Positions 1 through 8,785 of a DNA stretch of 64,000 bases are shown here, piece by piece. Location: NCBI RefSeq assembly GCF_000724085.1, contig NZ_CCDL010000001.1, positions 1,612,001 through 1,676,000 of the forward strand. Direction: 5' to 3'. Origin of the DNA: Oceanobacillus manasiensis (lineage in GTDB: Bacteria > Bacillota > Bacilli > Bacillales > Amphibacillaceae). Every line of letters starts with the position of its first letter. Within the stretch, counting starts at the first letter, position 1. The translations under genes and the position numbers were made by a program. Below the pieces are notes generated by a model, which did no database searches, was not told the origin of the DNA, and saw only the letters and a program-made list of their open reading frames with translations.

Positions 1-1116
1 CCCTTGCACAGCCCATTGCCCACCGCCAGATGGAACGAAGAAATTGACTAGCCCCGCGCTCAGGAAAGAAAATAGTGGGAAAGTGAAAGAGTTAGACATG
101 TTTACAAATGCCATTGACATTTGCTCTGATAACCCAGACGCTACCATCATCCCCATAATGCCTGCGTAAAAAGGAAATTGGACGATAATCCCGCCAACAT
201 TTTTCACAGCATTCGTTACACTATTCAAGAACCTTCTCGGTGTACGATGGAATAGAATCCCCAAAAATAGCATGATAAAGTTCACGATATTAATATTTAG
301 ATCAAATCCATTTTGTATGAAAAAGTAAACAATAAAGCCAAAGCCTAACAAACCAATAAAGACAGATAATACCTGGCTGTTTTCCAATTTTTCTGCAGGT
401 GTCTCGGCTGCTTTTTCTTCCTCAGTCTCTTCATTCGACCCATCAATTGACTCTGGTCTCCATAAATGTGCGTCTCCCTGATTTAATGGATCACGTGATT
501 TCATTAAGAAGCGATTTACAAATGGAAGAGTGAATAAAAGGAAAAAGACGATAAATAAGTTAAAGCTACTAAACAATGTCTCGGTAACTGGCACTGTTCC
601 CATCGTATCTTCCATAAAATGACCTGGTGTGGCAATCAAAAGAGGAATGGATGCGGACAACCCACCATGCCAAAGAAGAAAACCACTATAGGCACTGGCC
701 ATTAAAATACGATAATCTACCGAAGGAACTCGTTTGGCAACATGGATGGCAAATAATGCCCCTACAACAAGCCCAAACCCGTAATTAATAATACAAGCAA
801 TGGAAGCTACAAATGTAACAAGTAAAATGGCCTGTGGAGGCGTGTTCGCCAACGTACTTACCTTTTTTAATAGATTTCGTACTGCTGGCGTACTAGCTAG
901 AATATACCCCGTCACCACAATGAGAGACATCTGCATGGCAAATGCTAACAAGTCCCAGAATCCATCTCCCCAGTAAGACACCATGTCCACAGGGGAACTA
1001 TCCGTAAAAATCATGCCAAGAATAAAGACAGCAAGCGTTAAAATAATGGCAAACAAAAATGCGTCAGGCAAATACCGTTGCACCATACGGTCACAAAACC
1101 GCGTAATACTTTTCAT
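1..1116 (-). CDS. Short-chain fatty acid transporter, AtoE family (3' end beyond window)
   Basis: Reading the minus strand from ATG at 1116 gives 372 codons open to the left edge, starting MKSITRFCDRMVQRYLPDAF. The product is a very hydrophobic polytopic membrane protein with several helices, a charged cytoplasmic loop rich in Glu/Ala near residue 215-235, and a segment FVPSGGGQWAVQG at the edge. That SGGGQW motif and the N-terminal region are typical of the AtoE/TIGR00366 short-chain fatty acid transporters, thought to move acetoacetate or butyrate. An AGGAAGGAG ribosome site lies upstream. Stop codon and C-terminus are outside the window. Family assignment is from recognition of the motif and topology; the substrate is inferred. 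Confidence 0.8.
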   Translation of the reverse strand, partial: MKSITRFCDRMVQRYLPDAFLFAIILTLAVFILGMIFTDSSPVDMVSYWGDGFWDLLAFAMQMSLIVVTGYILASTPAVRNLLKKVSTLANTPPQAILLVTFVASIACIINYGFGLVVGALFAIHVAKRVPSVDYRILMASAYSGFLLWHGGLSASIPLLIATPGHFMEDTMGTVPVTETLFSSFNLFIVFFLLFTLPFVNRFLMKSRDPLNQGDAHLWRPESIDGSNEETEEEKAAETPAEKLENSQVLSVFIGLLGFGFIVYFFIQNGFDLNINIVNFIMLFLGILFHRTPRRFLNSVTNAVKNVGGIIVQFPFYAGIMGMMVASGLSEQMSMAFVNMSNSFTFPLFSFLSAGLVNFFVPSGGGQWAVQG

Positions 1117-1240
1117 AGATTCATACTCCTTCCTTTTTGTTAAGCGCTTTCAAATAGAATAACAGATTATATGAGCGCTGTTAAAGAATCATATGCCTGT
1201 CACACCTGAAAAATTATTTAACTTTTTTTATAAAAACATT
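1117..1240. other. Divergent intergenic region between the atoE-type gene and hag
   Basis: Apart from the cre-like site this AT-rich stretch holds no ORF or hairpin I can support. It must contain the transporter promoter. Confidence 0.4.
1138..1153 (-). promoter_or_regulatory. cre-like CcpA site upstream of the AtoE-type transporter
   Basis: On the minus strand the sequence reads TGAAAGCGCTTAACA, close to the catabolite-response palindrome TGAAAGCGCTTTCA but with one extra base in the right half. It lies about 20 bases before the AtoE-type start. Catabolite repression of fatty acid uptake would make sense, but the imperfect half-site keeps this tentative. Confidence 0.35.
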
Positions 1241-1266
1241 TAAACATTCTATAAAACGGTCGATAT
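1241..1266 (+). promoter_or_regulatory. Sigma-D promoter of hag
   Basis: TAAA at 1241-1244 and GTCGATAT at 1259-1266 are separated by 14 bases. This matches the flagellar sigma-D consensus (TAAA, about 15 bases, GCCGATAT) with one mismatch in the -10. It implies a leader of about 140 nt before the flagellin start. Confidence 0.8.
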
Positions 1267-1318
1267 AAGAAATGTAGTCATCATGATGACAAATGTTTTG
1301 GCCGAACATTGACAATGT

Positions 1319-1353
1319 TAATAATACAACGGTGATTTTCACCAATGTATTGT
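1319..1353 (+). promoter_or_regulatory. Long stem-loop in the hag leader
   Basis: ATAATACA-x2-GGTG pairs with CACC-x2-TGTATTGT around a short ATTTT loop. No T run follows, so it is not a terminator. It probably stabilises the abundant hag mRNA or helps present the CsrA site just downstream. Confidence 0.5.
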
Positions 1354-1360
1354 TATAGAT

Positions 1361-1402
1361 GGGACACAAGGACGTGCCCAAAAAATACACTTACATGGAG
1401 GT
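1361..1402 (+). promoter_or_regulatory. CsrA-type binding hairpin and overlapping Shine-Dalgarno in hag leader
   Basis: GGGaCAC and GTGCCC (1361-1379) can close a hairpin whose loop carries AAGGA. The string ACAAGGACG is near the CsrA consensus (ACARGGAUG). The ribosome site TTACATGGAGGT at 1391-1402 contains a second GGA. In Bacillus subtilis CsrA blocks hag translation by binding two such sites, with FliW as antagonist; both proteins are encoded in this window at 54.1-54.8 kb. Confidence 0.65.
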
Positions 1403-1411
1403 AAGAAAATT

Positions 1412-2694
1412 ATGATTATCAATCACAATATTTCCGCTCTTAACGCACACCGCCAATTAGGAGCAAACCAAAGTTCTACTCAAAACTCTTTGGAGAAACT
1501 TTCTTCAGGTCTTGGAATCAACAAAGCTGGAGATGACGCTGCAGGTCTAGCAATCTCTGAAAAAATGCGTGGACAAATTAAAGGTCTTGAAATGGCTTCA
1601 AAGAATGCTCAAGACGGTAAACTAGAAATGCCGCTCTAAGTAGTAATACTTAGATGAAAACTCCGTGAATTCGGTGGAACCCCAAACCAAGCTAGCAGTT
1701 GCGGATGGTGGGCAATACCGAGCCAAGCCTAGTGAATTGTAAAGAAAGCTGTAGCTAGGAAGGTGTAACGATCAGGTAGTGAGGATACAGACCAATAACC
1801 TACCCACGAGCGCGGGGCATCCCAAGGGGATGAAGATATGATCTGAACTTTATGGAAACATAAAGAAGTAGTGGATTAAACACCAATACGATAACAAATT
1901 TGATTTCTTTAATTCAAACTGCTGAAGGAGCATTGAATGAAACGCATTCAATCCTTCAACGTATGCGTGAACTTTCAGTACAAAGTGCTAGTGATACAAA
2001 TACCGTTGATGACCGTGCAGAATTGCAAAAAGAAGTAGATCAACTTTCAGAAGAAATAACCCGTATTGCTGATAACACTGAATTCAACACACAAAACTTA
2101 TTAGGTGGGGAATTTAACGCTACTTTCCAAATTGGTGCTAATGATGGACAAAATATTAGTATTTCAGTAGCTGATATGTCTGCTAGTGCTTTAAAAGTTG
2201 GAACTAGTGTTGAAGCAGGAACGGATGCTACAATTACAGTTGGTGGTGAGACTGCAACTTGGAAAGATGCTGTCGAAGAAGTAGTGGATGAAAATGATGG
2301 GTCTGTCACAACTCCAGGTACTCCAGCTGGTTTTTATAACAATGATGATGAGTTAGTACTTGCTGCAGAAGACGGAGAAACTGTAACATCTGGTATAAAT
2401 ATTTCTGACCGTGAAAGCGCAGATGGTGCAATTAAAACTCTTGATGAAGCTATTCAAAGTGTCTCTCAGGAGCGCTCCAAATTGGGTGCTGTACAAAACC
2501 GCCTAGAGCACACTATTAACAACCTAGGGACTTCTGCAGAGAACCTAACTGCTGCAGAATCACGTATCCGTGACGTTGACATGGCGAAAGAAATGATGAA
2601 CTTCACTAAGAATAACATCCTTTCACAAGCGGCACAATCTATGCTGGCTCAAGCCAACCAACAACCACAAGGTGTATTACAATTGTTGCAATAA
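1412..2694 (+). CDS. hag: Flagellin, gene split by a group I intron: join(1412..1618,1903..2694)
   Basis: The first exon encodes 69 residues, [16 protein letters not shown] to NAQDG, the conserved flagellin D0/D1 N-terminus. The reading continues exactly in frame at 1903 with [13 protein letters not shown] and ends with the conserved C-terminal D0 ([18 protein letters not shown], stop at 2692-2694). Joined, the protein is 332 residues, with a variable acidic central region at about 160-225. Unspliced, translation stops after six foreign codons at 1637-1639; an apparent TTG start at 1900 is an artefact of the intron end. The product is the secreted filament subunit, exported by the flagellar type III system with FliS as chaperone. 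Control signals in view are a sigma-D promoter and CsrA-type sites. It is likely functional because both exons are intact and the intron core looks complete. Confidence 0.93.
1619..1902 (+). ncRNA. Group I self-splicing intron in hag (284 nt, no ORF)
   Basis: The intron interrupts hag between codons 69 (GGT) and 70 (ATT). The 5' exon end CGGU (1615-1618) can pair with GCCG at 1630-1633, giving P1 with the expected U-G wobble at the splice site. A Q/P4-like element AATACCGAGCCAAGCC is at about 1714-1729. The P7 strands are GATCA (1770-1774) and TGATC (1839-1843), the latter in the S-type string AAGATATGATC. The last intron base is G (1902), as required. There is no homing endonuclease frame. 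Group I introns in flagellin genes of Bacillus relatives have been described, so the location has precedent. Splice sites are set by the exact flagellin reading frame. Confidence 0.9.
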
Positions 2695-2704
2695 TATTAG
2701 ATGT

Positions 2705-2737
2705 AAAAGGGACTCTAGCAAAGCTAGAGTCCCTTTT
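2705..2737 (+). terminator. hag terminator
   Basis: A perfect 15-bp stem (AAAAGGGACTCTAGC with its complement) with an AAA loop ends in TTTT right after the hag stop. The group II intron begins seven bases further on. Confidence 0.9.
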
Positions 2738-2743
2738 AAAATT

Positions 2744-4634
2744 GTGTGCCCGGCATGGGCTATAACTTGGTGGTGAAAGTCCACTACAGGCTTGGCAGTA
2801 GGAACTGTTAGCTGAAGGCAAGGGTGTCTACCGTGAGGTAGAATCTGAAGGAAGCCGGAGGCAAAATCCCGAACTGACGAACAGAAACTGTATACAAGGC
2901 TGAATTGGAACGGATAAGTTTGCAATTCAAAACGAAGTCCAATACTGCACGAATTCCATACAGTAAATACAGCAGTTACATGGGAGGAAGGTTATAGCTC
3001 TTACCCGGGGAGGTCTTACAAGGGTTCCCGACAAGAGGGAAGGAACTTCCCACAGGAACAATGTAGACAGTGATGTCTAGATGAATTGTAAGAAGTCAGC
3101 AGAGGCCATAGTAATCCTAAAGGATGAAGGGCTGAACAATAGTAATCTTGAAGAAATATGGAGGTGTGGATCATGCATAGACCACCGAATACATCGAAAG
3201 ATGGCTATCTACAAAGGGATAGGTTGGAAACCGAAGAGTATGTAGAAGTGTGTAGTACAATCCACACAGAAATAAATCAACGAGATGGTATGCGTTTAAT
3301 TGATCAAGTAGTAGAGGATAACAACCTCTATCTAGCTTACAAGAAAGTTAGAGCGAACAAAGGAGCCCCTGGCATTGATGGTATAACGGTAGACGAGCTT
3401 TTTGGTCACATGCAGAAATACTACAAGCCACTTAAAAGGAAATTAAGAGATGGCTCTTATCAGCCTCAACCTGTAAAACGGGTGGAGATTCCTAAACCCG
3501 ATGGATCTAAACGGAAATTGGGCATTCCTTGTGTACTCGATCGAGTAGTTCAACAAGCTATCTATCAAGTCATTGAAGGAAGGATAAATCCCCATTTTTC
3601 CCAATACAGTTACGGGTTTCGACCAAAGAGAAACGCCAAACAAGCAATAAAACAAGCCGCAAAATACTACGAAAAAGGTTACCGTGTGGTAGTTGACTGT
3701 GATTTGAAAAGCTATTTCGATACAATCCAACACCAAAAACTGATGGAATACCTGAAGGTATTCGTACAGGACAAAGTGGTATTAAAGTTGATATGGAAAT
3801 TTCTTAAAAGCGGCATTATGGAGAAGGGACTCATTTCCTCCTCGGATATGGGGGCACCTCAAGGTGGAAATCTATCACCGATTTTGAGCAATGTCTACTT
3901 GGATCAGCTTGATAAAGAGTTAGAGAAACGTGGGCACAAATTCGTACGCTATGCGGACGACTTTTGCATATACGTTAATAGCAATAGAGCGGGTTTTCGG
4001 GTGCTAGAGAGTGTTACAAAATACCTTGAAACAGACTTGAAACTAACGGTTAACCGTAAGAAAAGCAAGGTCGGTTCTCCCACAAAAATCAAGTTCTTGG
4101 GGTTCTGTATACACCGTACAGCCAAAGAAGTAAGATGCCGTCCCGATAAATCTGCAAAGAAGAAATTTAAATCAAAGCTGAAGACTCTAACTAGACGGAA
4201 CCGCCCAGGAGAGTTCGAAGAAATCGCCAAAGAAATTAACCAAGTCACCGTTGGGTGGATTAACTATTATGGAATCAGCTTTATGAAAAGTTTTATAAAG
4301 AAAACGGCCCAGTGGTTAAACCACCGACTAAGACAGCTTGTTTGGAAACGTTGGAAGAAAATCAAAACCCGATTCATCCGATTGAAACAGTTAGGAATAA
4401 CGGAAGAGGAAGCTTGGAAAGTTGCCAATACCCGAAAAGGTTACTGGAGAGTTTCGCATAGCGAAACTCTCCATAAAGCGATTAAACTTAAAACGCTCAT
4501 ACAATGGGGTCTGAAAGACCTTAACCATTTATATGAGCGCACATACTCAAACTATTGAACCGCCGTATACGGAACCGTACGTACGGTGGTGTGAGAGGTC
4601 GACTAATCAATTAATGATTAGTCTCCTACTCGAT
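2744..4634 (+). mobile_element. Group IIC intron inserted behind the hag terminator
   Basis: The element starts GTGTGCCCGGCATGGG, the group II 5' consensus GUGYG, and resembles the start of the Oceanobacillus iheyensis group IIC intron. Other matching landmarks are the ACCCGGGGAGGTC string near 3004 and domain V at about 4557-4592 (GAACCGCC...GGTGGTG). A domain VI hairpin (GACTAATCA/TGATTAGTC) follows, and the 3' end is near CTACTCGATT at 4633-4634. Domain IV carries the maturase ORF. Insertion just 3' of an intrinsic terminator hairpin is the known class C target choice. The 3' boundary is uncertain by a base or two. All domains appear present, so it may be active. Confidence 0.9.
3173..4558 (+). 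CDS. ltrA: Group II intron-encoded reverse transcriptase/maturase (class C)
   Basis: The 461-residue protein has the reverse transcriptase fingers/palm blocks: KGAPGIDGITVDEL, PKPDGSKRKLGIP, YGFRPKRNAKQAI, DCDLKSYFDTI, GAPQGGNLSPILSN and the catalytic FVRYADDF. These are followed by a maturase/thumb domain X with GWINYYGI. No H-N-H endonuclease domain follows, as usual for class C introns, which rely on hairpin and single-strand targets. ATG 3173 is preferred over 3158 because GGAGGTG sits six bases upstream. The stop overlaps the start of domain V. It assists splicing of, and reverse-transcribes, its own intron RNA. Confidence 0.93.
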   Translation: MHRPPNTSKDGYLQRDRLETEEYVEVCSTIHTEINQRDGMRLIDQVVEDNNLYLAYKKVRANKGAPGIDGITVDELFGHMQKYYKPLKRKLRDGSYQPQPVKRVEIPKPDGSKRKLGIPCVLDRVVQQAIYQVIEGRINPHFSQYSYGFRPKRNAKQAIKQAAKYYEKGYRVVVDCDLKSYFDTIQHQKLMEYLKVFVQDKVVLKLIWKFLKSGIMEKGLISSSDMGAPQGGNLSPILSNVYLDQLDKELEKRGHKFVRYADDFCIYVNSNRAGFRVLESVTKYLETDLKLTVNRKKSKVGSPTKIKFLGFCIHRTAKEVRCRPDKSAKKKFKSKLKTLTRRNRPGEFEEIAKEINQVTVGWINYYGISFMKSFIKKTAQWLNHRLRQLVWKRWKKIKTRFIRLKQLGITEEEAWKVANTRKGYWRVSHSETLHKAIKLKTLIQWGLKDLNHLYERTYSNY

Positions 4635-5040
4635 TCACCGCGTTCTAGTGATTCCTCTCATCCCCCATTGACGCACCACCCCCAAATTGTTATTATTTCT
4701 CTATTGCTCAAAAAAATAGCTACATCTTGTATAAGTCCAGGAATATGGCTTGGACGTTTCTACCAGCTACCATAATAGCTTGTCTACAAGGGATGGAAAT
4801 GTATTTTCCTATACCTTTAAGAGGTTGTTCAAAAAGTCCGGTAAAAATGACACATCGAATTTCTTCGTTGGCTTGATTTTCCGTTGCTCACGTATTAAAT
4901 ACATACGTTCCGCTACTCAAAGCTTCGCCGCCTTGAACTTCTCGGTCCTTTTTGTCCTCCTTTTGAACACGTACCTTTTACGATGACTTTGGCATGTTGG
5001 TACGACGCCAAAGTTTTTTTATACGGAAGTAGCAAATAGG
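4635..5040. repeat. Gene-free stretch with an element bounded by short terminal inverted repeats (about 4821-4973)
   Basis: Two overlapping open frames here have no ribosome site or recognisable sequence and are not called. At 4821 the sequence AGGT-TGTTCAAAAAG is mirrored by CTTTTGAACACGTACCT ending near 4976, so TGTTCAAAA is repeated inverted about 150 bp apart. The inside is not coding. The layout suggests a miniature inverted-repeat element or an intergenic repeat family. No target duplication is obvious. Confidence 0.45.
4986..5020 (+). terminator. Rho-independent terminator before the purine permease
   Basis: ACTTTGGC and GCCAAAGT form a perfect 8-bp stem followed by seven Ts. It would stop any read-through from hag, the intron or the repeat element into the permease gene. 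Confidence 0.75.
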
Positions 5041-5054
5041 AGATACTACACATC

Positions 5055-6350
5055 ATGAGAAACTTTTTTGGTTTTACAGAGAGAAATACAACATATAAAC
5101 AGGAGATTTTCGCCGGTCTAACAACATTTCTTTCCGTCTCGTATATTCTAGTCGTAAACCCGCTTATTCTTAGTCAAGCAGGGATGGATAGAGGGGCTGT
5201 GTTTACAGCTACTGCGCTTACTGCAATCATTGGTACTTTACTTATTGGTTTGCTTGCAAATTATCCGATCGCAATTGCGCCCAGTATGGGACTGAATTCA
5301 TTCTTTACGTTTTCCGTTGTTATTGGAATGGGGATTGAATGGCAAGTTGCTTTGACTGGGGTTTTTATTGCGGGAATTATTTTTATGATTTTAAGCTTGA
5401 TGAAAATCAGGGAAAAAATCATTAATGCGATTCCGGAGGATTTAAAACATGCAATTGCTGCTGGGATTGGATTTTTCATTGCGTTTATTGGTTTTAAAAA
5501 TGCAGGAATTATTGTTGCCAATCCGGATACGTTTGTTTCGATTGGTGATTTAACATTGCCTGGAACAGCATTAGCTATCGTTGGCCTCCTTATAACAATT
5601 ATCATGCTCGTTCGTGGAATGAATGGAGCAATTTTTTATGGGATGGCAATTACAACGATTATTGGAATGCTTGTTGGCTTTATTAAGATTCCTTCCTCGA
5701 TTATCGGTACGATTCCGAGTCTTGAACCAACATTTGGTGCTGTGTTTATGAATCTCGATGCTATTTTTACACCAGATGTATTAGCCGTTATTTTTACCTT
5801 TTTATTTGTTGCTTTTTTTGATACAGCTGGTGCGTTAATTGCACTTACGAGCCAAGCGGGAATCATGAAAAATAATAAGATTCCGAAGATAGGAAGAGCA
5901 TTGCTTGCCGATTCCTCAGCTGCGTCAATCGGAGCGATATTAGGAACTTCCACACCTGCCACGAGTGTAGAATCCTCCTCAGGAATTGCGGTTGGGGGAA
6001 GAACTGGATTTACCTCGATAATCACTGCGCTTTGCTTTGCGATTGCATTATTCTTTTCACCGATTCTTGCTGTCATAACAACAGAAGTCACTGCTCCAGC
6101 GTTAATTGTTGTGGGGGCATTAATGGCAATGGATATTCGGAATGTTGATTGGAGTAAAATAGAAATTGTAATACCAGCATTTTTGACGATTATTATGATG
6201 CCACTAACTTCCAGTGTCGCAATGGGACTTGCTTTTGGGTTTATCCTTTATCCCTTAGCATTAATAGCTCAAAAGCGTTATAGAGAAATCAATCCCATTA
6301 TGTATGTTATTTGCCTGTTATTTATTTTATATTTTATTTTTATAGCATAG
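5055..6350 (+). CDS. NCS2-type guanine/hypoxanthine permease (PbuG/PbuO-like)
   Basis: 431 residues with about a dozen membrane helices. The N-terminus RNTTYKQEIFAGLTTFLSVSYILVVNP and the APSMGLNSFFTF loop are hallmarks of the AzgA/PbuG branch of purine permeases. A second conserved loop, TSTPATSVESSSGIAVGGRTG, lies near residues 296-316. It imports hypoxanthine or guanine by proton symport. A GGAG ribosome site lies before the ATG. I see no purine riboswitch in the short leader. It is flanked by terminators and is probably monocistronic. Which purine is preferred cannot be read from the sequence. Confidence 0.88.
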   Translation: MRNFFGFTERNTTYKQEIFAGLTTFLSVSYILVVNPLILSQAGMDRGAVFTATALTAIIGTLLIGLLANYPIAIAPSMGLNSFFTFSVVIGMGIEWQVALTGVFIAGIIFMILSLMKIREKIINAIPEDLKHAIAAGIGFFIAFIGFKNAGIIVANPDTFVSIGDLTLPGTALAIVGLLITIIMLVRGMNGAIFYGMAITTIIGMLVGFIKIPSSIIGTIPSLEPTFGAVFMNLDAIFTPDVLAVIFTFLFVAFFDTAGALIALTSQAGIMKNNKIPKIGRALLADSSAASIGAILGTSTPATSVESSSGIAVGGRTGFTSIITALCFAIALFFSPILAVITTEVTAPALIVVGALMAMDIRNVDWSKIEIVIPAFLTIIMMPLTSSVAMGLAFGFILYPLALIAQKRYREINPIMYVICLLFILYFIFIA

Positions 6351-6370
6351 TGATCTATGTAGACCAAAAG

Positions 6371-6402
6371 CCTAAGGAAGACATATTTCTTTAGGTTTTT
6401 TC
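6371..6402 (+). terminator. Terminator of the purine permease gene
   Basis: CCTAAGGAA and TTCTTTAGG form a stem with a short loop followed by TTTTTT. Confidence 0.75.
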
Positions 6403-6499
6403 TTAGAATAATGCGGTTCTATGGAACATTCAACTAACAATAAAAACCTTTCGTCGTTAGTCCCTAGAAACATAGAGACTAGGGCAAAACCTTATTATC

Positions 6500-6547
6500 A
6501 AAAAGAGTGATCCTCGCCAATAAGTTGGTGAAGATCACTCTTTTTTC
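6500..6547 (-). terminator. Terminator of the MCP gene, possibly bidirectional
   Basis: AAAAAGAGTGATC at 6500 pairs with GATCACTCTTTTTT, with an inner GCCAA/TTGG stem. A-tracts and T-tracts on both sides mean it can work in either direction; it lies three bases after the minus-strand MCP stop. Confidence 0.8.
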
Positions 6548-6549
6548 TG

Positions 6550-8535
6550 TTACAACTTAAACTGTTCCACTACCTCCTGCAATTCCTCCGCCATAACGGA
6601 TAACGAATTTGCAGAATCAGTAATTTCTTCCATCGAAGCGAGCTGCTCCTCAGTTGAAGCTGAAACATTCTGTGCCGCTCCAGATGTTGTTTCAGAAATT
6701 CCTGCAAGGCTGTCGAACGTTTCTCTAAACTGTTCGGTACCTGAGGAAATTTCCTGTATTTTGGAAGCGACTTGCTGGATCTGTGATGTTACGGTATTAA
6801 CGAATGACGTGATGTCGGTAAAGGATTGGCCTGCCTGGCTAACTACTTCAATACCACGTTCTACTTCCGTTGTGCCAGTTGCCATCGCTTTTACTGCATC
6901 GACAGATTCTTTTTGTACGGACTGAATCATATCTTTGATTTGTTCAGATGATTGAGAGGACTGTTCCGCTAGCTTGCGTACCTCATCAGCTACAACTGCA
7001 AAGCCTTTTCCATGTTCGCCTGCTCTAGCTGCTTCAATTGCTGCATTTAATGCTAATAGATTGGTCTGCTCCGCAATATTCGTAATAACATCCACTATAT
7101 TACCAATTTCTCTCGTTTTGTTACCAAGCCCTTCAATATTTCCGGATAGTTCATGTACCGTTTTCTTAATGAATTCCATTTGTCCTACAGTTGTTTCAAT
7201 TGCTTTATTCCCAGCCTGAACAACAGACGTAGCATCAGCAGCTGTAGAAGAAACCTCATTTGAGCTAGAAGCAATTTGCTGAATAGATGATGACATGTCT
7301 TGTGCCATTCTAGAGCTGGAATCTATTCTGTTTGATTGATTTTCTACACCTGAAGCTACATCCTGAATAGAATTCGTAATCTGTTCTGTAGCTACAGTGT
7401 TTTGCTGTGAGCTTGCATTCAACTCTTCTGAAGAAGCTGCAAGGTTGTTCGCTTTATCTCGTACCTGTACGATAACTTCATTTAAATGCTTTCTCATACG
7501 ATTAAATGCATTAGCTAGTTGGCCAATTTCATCATTGCTTTTTGTTGTAACAGATACTGTTAAATCGCCATTGCTCATTTTATCAGCTGCTTCAACCAAT
7601 TTATTCACCGGTCTAGTAATAGAGCGAATGATAAAGACTACGACAGCAATCCCAGCTGCCAATGCGATCGCAATCACAATTAAAGTCGTATTGAAAATAG
7701 GCTGTACGGCATCCTCCACTTCACTTTGATACATGCTACCAGCTATCTTCCAACCAGTTGTTTCATTTGTTGTGAAAGCAAGCTTTTTCTTATCTCCCTC
7801 CATTTTGTAGTCAAACATGCCATTATTTGATTTGTATAGATCTTTCATGAATTCTTGGGTTGCTTCGGATCCTGCTTCATTTGATGGATGGGTAATATAA
7901 TGGCTGTTCTCATCTAATAAAAAGACGTATCCTTCTTTGCCGATGTTAATCTCATCAACCATTTCTGATAAGCTATCAAGCTGTAAGTTCACTCCAATAA
8001 CGCCTAGCCCATCAGCAGTTGCTTTGGCAATTGTAACAACAACTACTTCAGTAGAACTAGAAACATAGGGATCAGTTATAATAACTTTTCCCTTGTTTTC
8101 CATTGCTGATTGGTACCACGGTCGCTCGCGTGGGTCATAATCAGGTTTAACTTCAATCGTATCAGGAGCCACAATAAAGTCGCCTCCCACAGTTCCTACA
8201 TAAGATTGCTCTAGGTCAGCCTTAGATGCTTGAGATCTGCTAAGTATGGACTGTAAATTTTCCGTATCCCCATCTACAATATCCTCTGCTGAAATTGCAT
8301 TAGATAGAAAATCCACATTTTCCATTTGCGCTTGAAGTAGCTGATTAATTGTGGAGTCTACCATTTGTACCGTTTCTTGCGCAGTTTCTAGCATACGACT
8401 ATCTGTATTATTTTTCGCACTAGTATAAGAAGAATAGGCAATAATGCAACTTGGAACTAATAGTACGAGCAAAAAGGATAGAAGTAACTTATTTCTTAAA
8501 CTAAACGTAAATTTTTTAAACTTGATACTTTTCAT
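6550..8535 (-). CDS. Methyl-accepting chemotaxis protein with dCache-like sensor domain
   Basis: 661 residues. The order is a short cytoplasmic start, membrane helix (about 12-33), a large extracellular sensor (about 35-280) with the dCache pattern ([38 protein letters not shown]), a second helix, a HAMP domain ([20 protein letters not shown]) and a long signalling coiled coil. The hairpin tip is the invariant [19 protein letters not shown]. The upstream extension to 8652 is rejected because a sigma-D promoter at 8587-8613 puts the transcript start at about 8580, inside it. It resembles the McpA/McpB/McpC group, which binds amino acids; the ligand is unknown. It is a single gene divergent from motAB. 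Confidence 0.9.
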   Translation of the reverse strand: MKSIKFKKFTFSLRNKLLLSFLLVLLVPSCIIAYSSYTSAKNNTDSRMLETAQETVQMVDSTINQLLQAQMENVDFLSNAISAEDIVDGDTENLQSILSRSQASKADLEQSYVGTVGGDFIVAPDTIEVKPDYDPRERPWYQSAMENKGKVIITDPYVSSSTEVVVVTIAKATADGLGVIGVNLQLDSLSEMVDEINIGKEGYVFLLDENSHYITHPSNEAGSEATQEFMKDLYKSNNGMFDYKMEGDKKKLAFTTNETTGWKIAGSMYQSEVEDAVQPIFNTTLIVIAIALAAGIAVVVFIIRSITRPVNKLVEAADKMSNGDLTVSVTTKSNDEIGQLANAFNRMRKHLNEVIVQVRDKANNLAASSEELNASSQQNTVATEQITNSIQDVASGVENQSNRIDSSSRMAQDMSSSIQQIASSSNEVSSTAADATSVVQAGNKAIETTVGQMEFIKKTVHELSGNIEGLGNKTREIGNIVDVITNIAEQTNLLALNAAIEAARAGEHGKGFAVVADEVRKLAEQSSQSSEQIKDMIQSVQKESVDAVKAMATGTTEVERGIEVVSQAGQSFTDITSFVNTVTSQIQQVASKIQEISSGTEQFRETFDSLAGISETTSGAAQNVSASTEEQLASMEEITDSANSLSVMAEELQEVVEQFKL

Positions 8536-8586
8536 GTTTTGTAACACCAGCTCTCTTAGATGATTTGAAATGTACATTCTCAAGTT

Positions 8587-8613
8587 ATATCGACAGATAA
8601 AAGGATTTATTAA
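8587..8613 (-). promoter_or_regulatory. Sigma-D promoter of the dCache MCP gene
   Basis: On the minus strand TTAA, 15 bases, then GTCGATAT; the -10 is identical to that of hag. It decides the start codon of the MCP gene at 8535. Confidence 0.7.
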
Positions 8614-8715
8614 GAGTATGTAAATATTTAATTTTTGGAAATGATTGGGCAACTATTAAAAATAGCGAAGATACCAGCTGGGGGAATGTTCCAAATTATA
8701 TTTTTCCATAATCCC

Positions 8716-8742
8716 TAAATTTTTTTCGAAACGAGACGATAT
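8716..8742 (+). promoter_or_regulatory. Sigma-D promoter of motAB
   Basis: TAAA at 8716-8719 and GACGATAT at 8735-8742 with exactly 15 bases between. The predicted start, near 8750, is about 270 nt before motA, leaving room for the riboswitch leader. Confidence 0.75.
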
Positions 8743-8785
8743 AAAAGCATAGGTATTTTTAACTAACGGGACAAAATCCAATTCT

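Noticed and set aside
1412-1639. Flagellin gene read as a truncated pseudogene plus a separate TTG-started ORF at 1900
   Set aside because: The two parts join in frame exactly at predicted group I splice sites and the intervening RNA has the intron core, so it is one split gene.
4533-4986. Two overlapping open frames after the group II intron
   Set aside because: No ribosome sites, low-complexity translation, and they run through intron domains V/VI and the inverted-repeat element.
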